This document shows positions 62,270 to 64,000 of a DNA stretch of 64,000 bases, piece by piece; position 1 is the stretch's first letter; each line of letters opens with the position of its first letter. The notes under the pieces were generated by a model that did not search any database, was not told where the DNA came from, and saw only the letters and a list, made by a program, of their open reading frames with translations. The position numbers were made by a program, and so were the translations under genes. The stretch is from Verrucomicrobiia bacterium (GTDB lineage: Bacteria; Verrucomicrobiota; Verrucomicrobiia; JABWAM01), in NCBI GenBank assembly GCA_020849895.1, contig JADZFN010000007.1:19546-83545 (forward strand), in the 5' to 3' direction.

Positions 62270-62333
62270 CCGTTGCGGACGGCTGGACGGTCCCGCAGCG
62301 ATGAAGCCTCGCGCTCTCTTCTCACGACCGGAA

Positions 62334-62422
62334 GATGTGCGCCCGTCACAACGTCAGCGAGCCAACGTACTCCCGCTGGAAGCGGGTCTACGGAGGCATG
62401 GAGGTGGACGAGGCGCGGAAGA
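62334..62422 (+). pseudogene. IS3-family OrfA remnant (second, distinct)
   Basis: In a frame not listed in the track, MCARHNVSEPTYSRWKRVYG then GMEVDEARKM matches the helix-turn-helix and start of the coiled coil of IS3 OrfA. A stop codon (TGA) lies 11 codons upstream in frame, and the similarity ends at about 62422, where the inverted repeat-like sequence begins. It is a different OrfA lineage from the 771-983 fragment. The GxxExxY C-terminal tail runs antisense to it. Confidence 0.7.
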
Positions 62423-62845
62423 TGGGCGGGATTGGTTCACGCGGAGAAGCGGAGACGCGGAGGCATCCAGGTGGTTTACGATTCGGTGCAGACCTTCCTT
62501 GAGGGTTGCAGCACCAAAATTGATCAGTAGGCCAACCGGAAGGTTCATCAGGCGCAGGTAGGTGAGCAGTTGCTTGCCGTGGACGGGCGCGAGTTTTTCC
62601 ACCGACTTGAGTTCCACGACCACGCGGCCTTCCACAAGCAGATCAACGCGGAAACCTTCCTCAAAAACCATCCCGTCGTATTCAAACCGGATAACCTTTT
62701 GCCGCTCGGCATGAAAGCCCCGCCGCTCCAGTGTCCTCGCCAGCACCGCTTCATAGACCGATTCCAGCAATCCCGGCCCAAGCTCCATGTGAATCTTGAG
62801 CGCCGCATCCACAGTCGCGCCGGTGATGTCATCCAGTTCTTTCAT
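62354..62845 (-). CDS. GxxExxY protein (PDDEXK-like)
   Basis: MKELDDITGATVDAALKIHM then GPGLLESVYE is the GxxExxY motif; GFRVDLLVEGRVVVELKSVE provides the D...ExK residues of a PDDEXK nuclease-like core, and YLRLMNLPVGLLINFGA closes the domain. The function of this family is not established. The core ends near residue 125; the last 38 residues (SASPLLRVNQSRPSSAPRP...) run through an inverted-repeat motif and antisense to the IS3 remnant. The ATG abuts the first 50-bp repeat, which supplies GGAGG upstream. Confidence 0.9.
   Translation of the reverse strand: MKELDDITGATVDAALKIHMELGPGLLESVYEAVLARTLERRGFHAERQKVIRFEYDGMVFEEGFRVDLLVEGRVVVELKSVEKLAPVHGKQLLTYLRLMNLPVGLLINFGAATLKEGLHRIVNHLDASASPLLRVNQSRPSSAPRPPPCLRRPASSGSTLAR
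62437..62462 (-). repeat. Inverted copy of the 50-bp repeat core
   Basis: On the minus strand this reads CCTCCGCGTCTCCGCTTCTC..., matching 24 of 27 positions of the core in the tandem array at 62846-62995, but in opposite orientation. It lies inside the 3' end of the GxxExxY ORF. Confidence 0.75.
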
Positions 62846-62995
62846 TGCTTCTTCCTCCGCGATCTCCGCGCCTCCGCGTGAGTGTTATTCACAGGTGCTT
62901 CTTCCTCCGCGATCTCCGCGCCTCCGCGTGAGTGTTATTCACAGGTGCTTCTTCCTCCGCGATTTCCGCGCCTCCGCGTGAGTGTTATTCACAGG
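62846..62995. repeat. Three tandem 50-bp repeats
   Basis: Three head-to-tail units of exactly 50 bp (62846-62895, 62896-62945, 62946-62995), identical except for one C/T change in the third. Each begins TGCTTCTTCCTCCGCG and ends GTTATTCACAGG. The array lies between the GxxExxY start codon and the truncated gene downstream of the methylase. Confidence 0.95.
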
Positions 62996-63068
62996 TGGCC
63001 TGCTTTCTAATCCCATCGGATTCGATAGGCTGGCCTTTGACCATCATTTTCTGATTCTTGGTGCTCAT
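62985..63068 (-). pseudogene. Gene start truncated by the repeat array
   Basis: An ATG at 63068 overlaps the methylase stop (ATGA) and opens MSTKNQKMMVKGQPIESDGI then RKQA before entering the repeat at 62995 and stopping at TAA three codons later. The first 24 codons look like a normal, coupled downstream gene. The rest appears to have been removed or displaced by the repeat/GxxExxY element. The protein family cannot be told from 24 residues. Confidence 0.6.
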
Positions 63069-63712
63069 GCGGCGGCCTCCTTCGGAGCAAGGCCCGCCAG
63101 CTCACGCACCGTCATCGGCGGGTAGGTCTTGGCGGGTGTGAAGATCTCGTGCTTCCCGGATCTGGCAAAGAGCGAGTCTTCGGCGCGGAAGGTCGAGGAA
63201 AGCGTGAGACTGTCGAAGCGGAAGTCGCGCCGCTGGAAACTGCCTTTGCCGAGATAGCCCCATTCCGCAAAGAGGATCGCCGAGCCATCGGCGGCACGCA
63301 TTTTCATGGCATCGCCGTGGACGAGGTTTTGCGAGAGCACGAAGGACGCGGCGCGGTACAGGTCGTCGGACGGATCGAGGCGCAAATCCTCGGCGAAGAT
63401 CTCGAGCAGGTTGGCGCGGCAATCGGCGATGTTGTCCGGCAGCAGTTCAACGCCGTAGATGCACATCAACCCAAGCAGCGCGTAGTGCCGCCGCTCGAAC
63501 TCGGACTGGCCGTATTTGAGTTCCACGGCGACGAGCTTGCGCCGCAGGATTTGCACGAGGAAGTTCCCGTTCCCGCACGCCGGTTCCAGGAAGCGCGAGT
63601 CCATGCGCTCGGTTTCGCCCTTCACGAGGTCGAGCATCGCCTCGACCATCCAGACGGGGGTGAAGACCTCCCCGTGATCGGCGATCCGTTGTTTGGACTT
63701 CACCAGGCTCAT
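63065..63712 (-). CDS. SAM-dependent DNA methyltransferase-like protein
   Basis: From MSLVKSKQRIADHGEVFTPV the 215-aa protein has SRFLEPACGNGNFLVQIL, the SAM-binding motif I of N6-adenine methylases, and VHGDAMKM (motif III-like). The catalytic NPPY motif is not visible; AILFAEWGYLG occupies that place. RRDFRFDSL and the C-terminal TYPPMTVRELA fit a family of short stand-alone methylase subunits, usually part of a restriction or mobile-element operon. The GTG at 63775 and ATG at 63760 are less likely starts. Confidence 0.78.
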   Translation of the reverse strand: MSLVKSKQRIADHGEVFTPVWMVEAMLDLVKGETERMDSRFLEPACGNGNFLVQILRRKLVAVELKYGQSEFERRHYALLGLMCIYGVELLPDNIADCRANLLEIFAEDLRLDPSDDLYRAASFVLSQNLVHGDAMKMRAADGSAILFAEWGYLGKGSFQRRDFRFDSLTLSSTFRAEDSLFARSGKHEIFTPAKTYPPMTVRELAGLAPKEAAA

Positions 63713-63838
63713 GGAGCGATCAGCAAATGGGGTGTTTGTGCGCGGATCATGTCGGCGCATTGTGCCGAACTTCACACGACGTGACCACGGCCGGTGTCCC
63801 TAGGGTCCATGCACCTTCACGAGTCACCGTTTCTGTCC

Positions 63839-64000
63839 TCAAACTGCTGCTGCCTCAAAAAACCGGATCAAACCTTTGTCCAACGGCCTGTTTCGGGGTT
63901 TTTGGATCAAAATGGTCTCGGCAGGCGTTTTCTTGCGTAACCCTTTGATGTTCCGCCTGATTTCGCGTGGATCAAACCTGATGACAAAGTTCACCTGAAC
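63839..64000 (-). CDS. Partial ORF entering from the right edge
   Basis: The minus strand is open from base 64000 to a TGA at 63841-63839: 53 residues, including NFVIRFDPREIRRNIKG and RPLDKGLIRFFEAAAV. Base composition is more AT-rich than the window average. It could be the C-terminus of a neighbouring gene, but no family was recognised. Bases 63713-63838 show nothing. Confidence 0.35.
   Translation of the reverse strand, partial: VQVNFVIRFDPREIRRNIKGLRKKTPAETILIQKPRNRPLDKGLIRFFEAAAV

Noticed and set aside
62846-62995. CRISPR-like array
   Set aside because: The 50-bp units are directly adjacent with no unique spacers and no cas genes are present.

Overview
The window is about 64 kb of GC-rich chromosome, dense with genes, from a Gram-negative bacterium. 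Evidence for an outer membrane is lpxA, lpxD, bamA and a Skp-type chaperone. The gene content fits the PVC superphylum, most likely Verrucomicrobiota or a close relative: prepilin-leader proteins, a PEP-CTERM protein with T5SS/PEP-CTERM repeats, a GxxExxY protein, heparinase-like enzymes and an rplM-rpsI-argC-argJ-argB run. This placement is inferred from gene content only. High GC leaves very long open frames antisense to real genes; these were ignored, and most starts were re-chosen from signal peptides, overlaps or conserved N-termini.

Layout. 1-1.4 kb: a truncated DsrE-like gene, an IS3 transposase remnant and two dispersed repeats. 1.4-14.9 kb: a carbohydrate locus with a prepilin-like protein, a beta-propeller glycosidase-like protein, a toroid-like protein, a GH4 glycosidase with a CHGV motif, an AraC regulator, a secreted uncharacterised protein, a heparinase II/III-like protein and a GPH-type sugar transporter. 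The locus lies between direct copies of the two dispersed repeats. 15.2-22.3 kb: envelope and replication genes (rplI-dnaB-bamA-skp-lpxD, divergent lpxA). 22.3-26.3 kb: an overlapping pseudopilin operon. 26.4-29.5 kb: rpmH-rnpA-yidD-yidC-khpB. 29.5-32.6 kb: nifS, an unusual regulator joining two RNA polymerase alpha-CTD-like domains to a sigma region 4, and a DUF309 protein. 32.8-36.9 kb: a giant membrane protein. 37.0-42.5 kb: rplM-rpsI and argC-J-B-D.

42.5-43.7 kb: a toxin-antitoxin-like pair with an AT-rich palindromic operator. 44.0-46.3 kb: the PEP-CTERM repeat protein. 46.6-53.2 kb: hisC, a PHP phosphoesterase, a CrtI-like oxidoreductase, pyrF, pckG and rsfS. 53.1-59.7 kb: nadD, a seven-TM hybrid histidine kinase, pepA, obgE and a class I fumarase alpha-type subunit. 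59.8-62.2 kb: a GT4 glycosyltransferase, a CDGSH protein and a ferredoxin-reductase-like protein. 62.3-64 kb: an accessory patch with an IS3 remnant, a GxxExxY gene abutting three exact-period 50-bp repeats, a gene start cut off by those repeats, a DNA methylase and a partial ORF at the edge.

The most interesting items are the alpha-CTD/sigma-4 hybrid protein, the repeat-flanked GxxExxY element that interrupts a methylase operon, the repeat-bounded carbohydrate locus (probably for a uronic-acid-containing polymer), and several predicted promoters so close to their start codons that the mRNAs would be nearly leaderless. No tRNA, rRNA, CRISPR array or origin was recognised.
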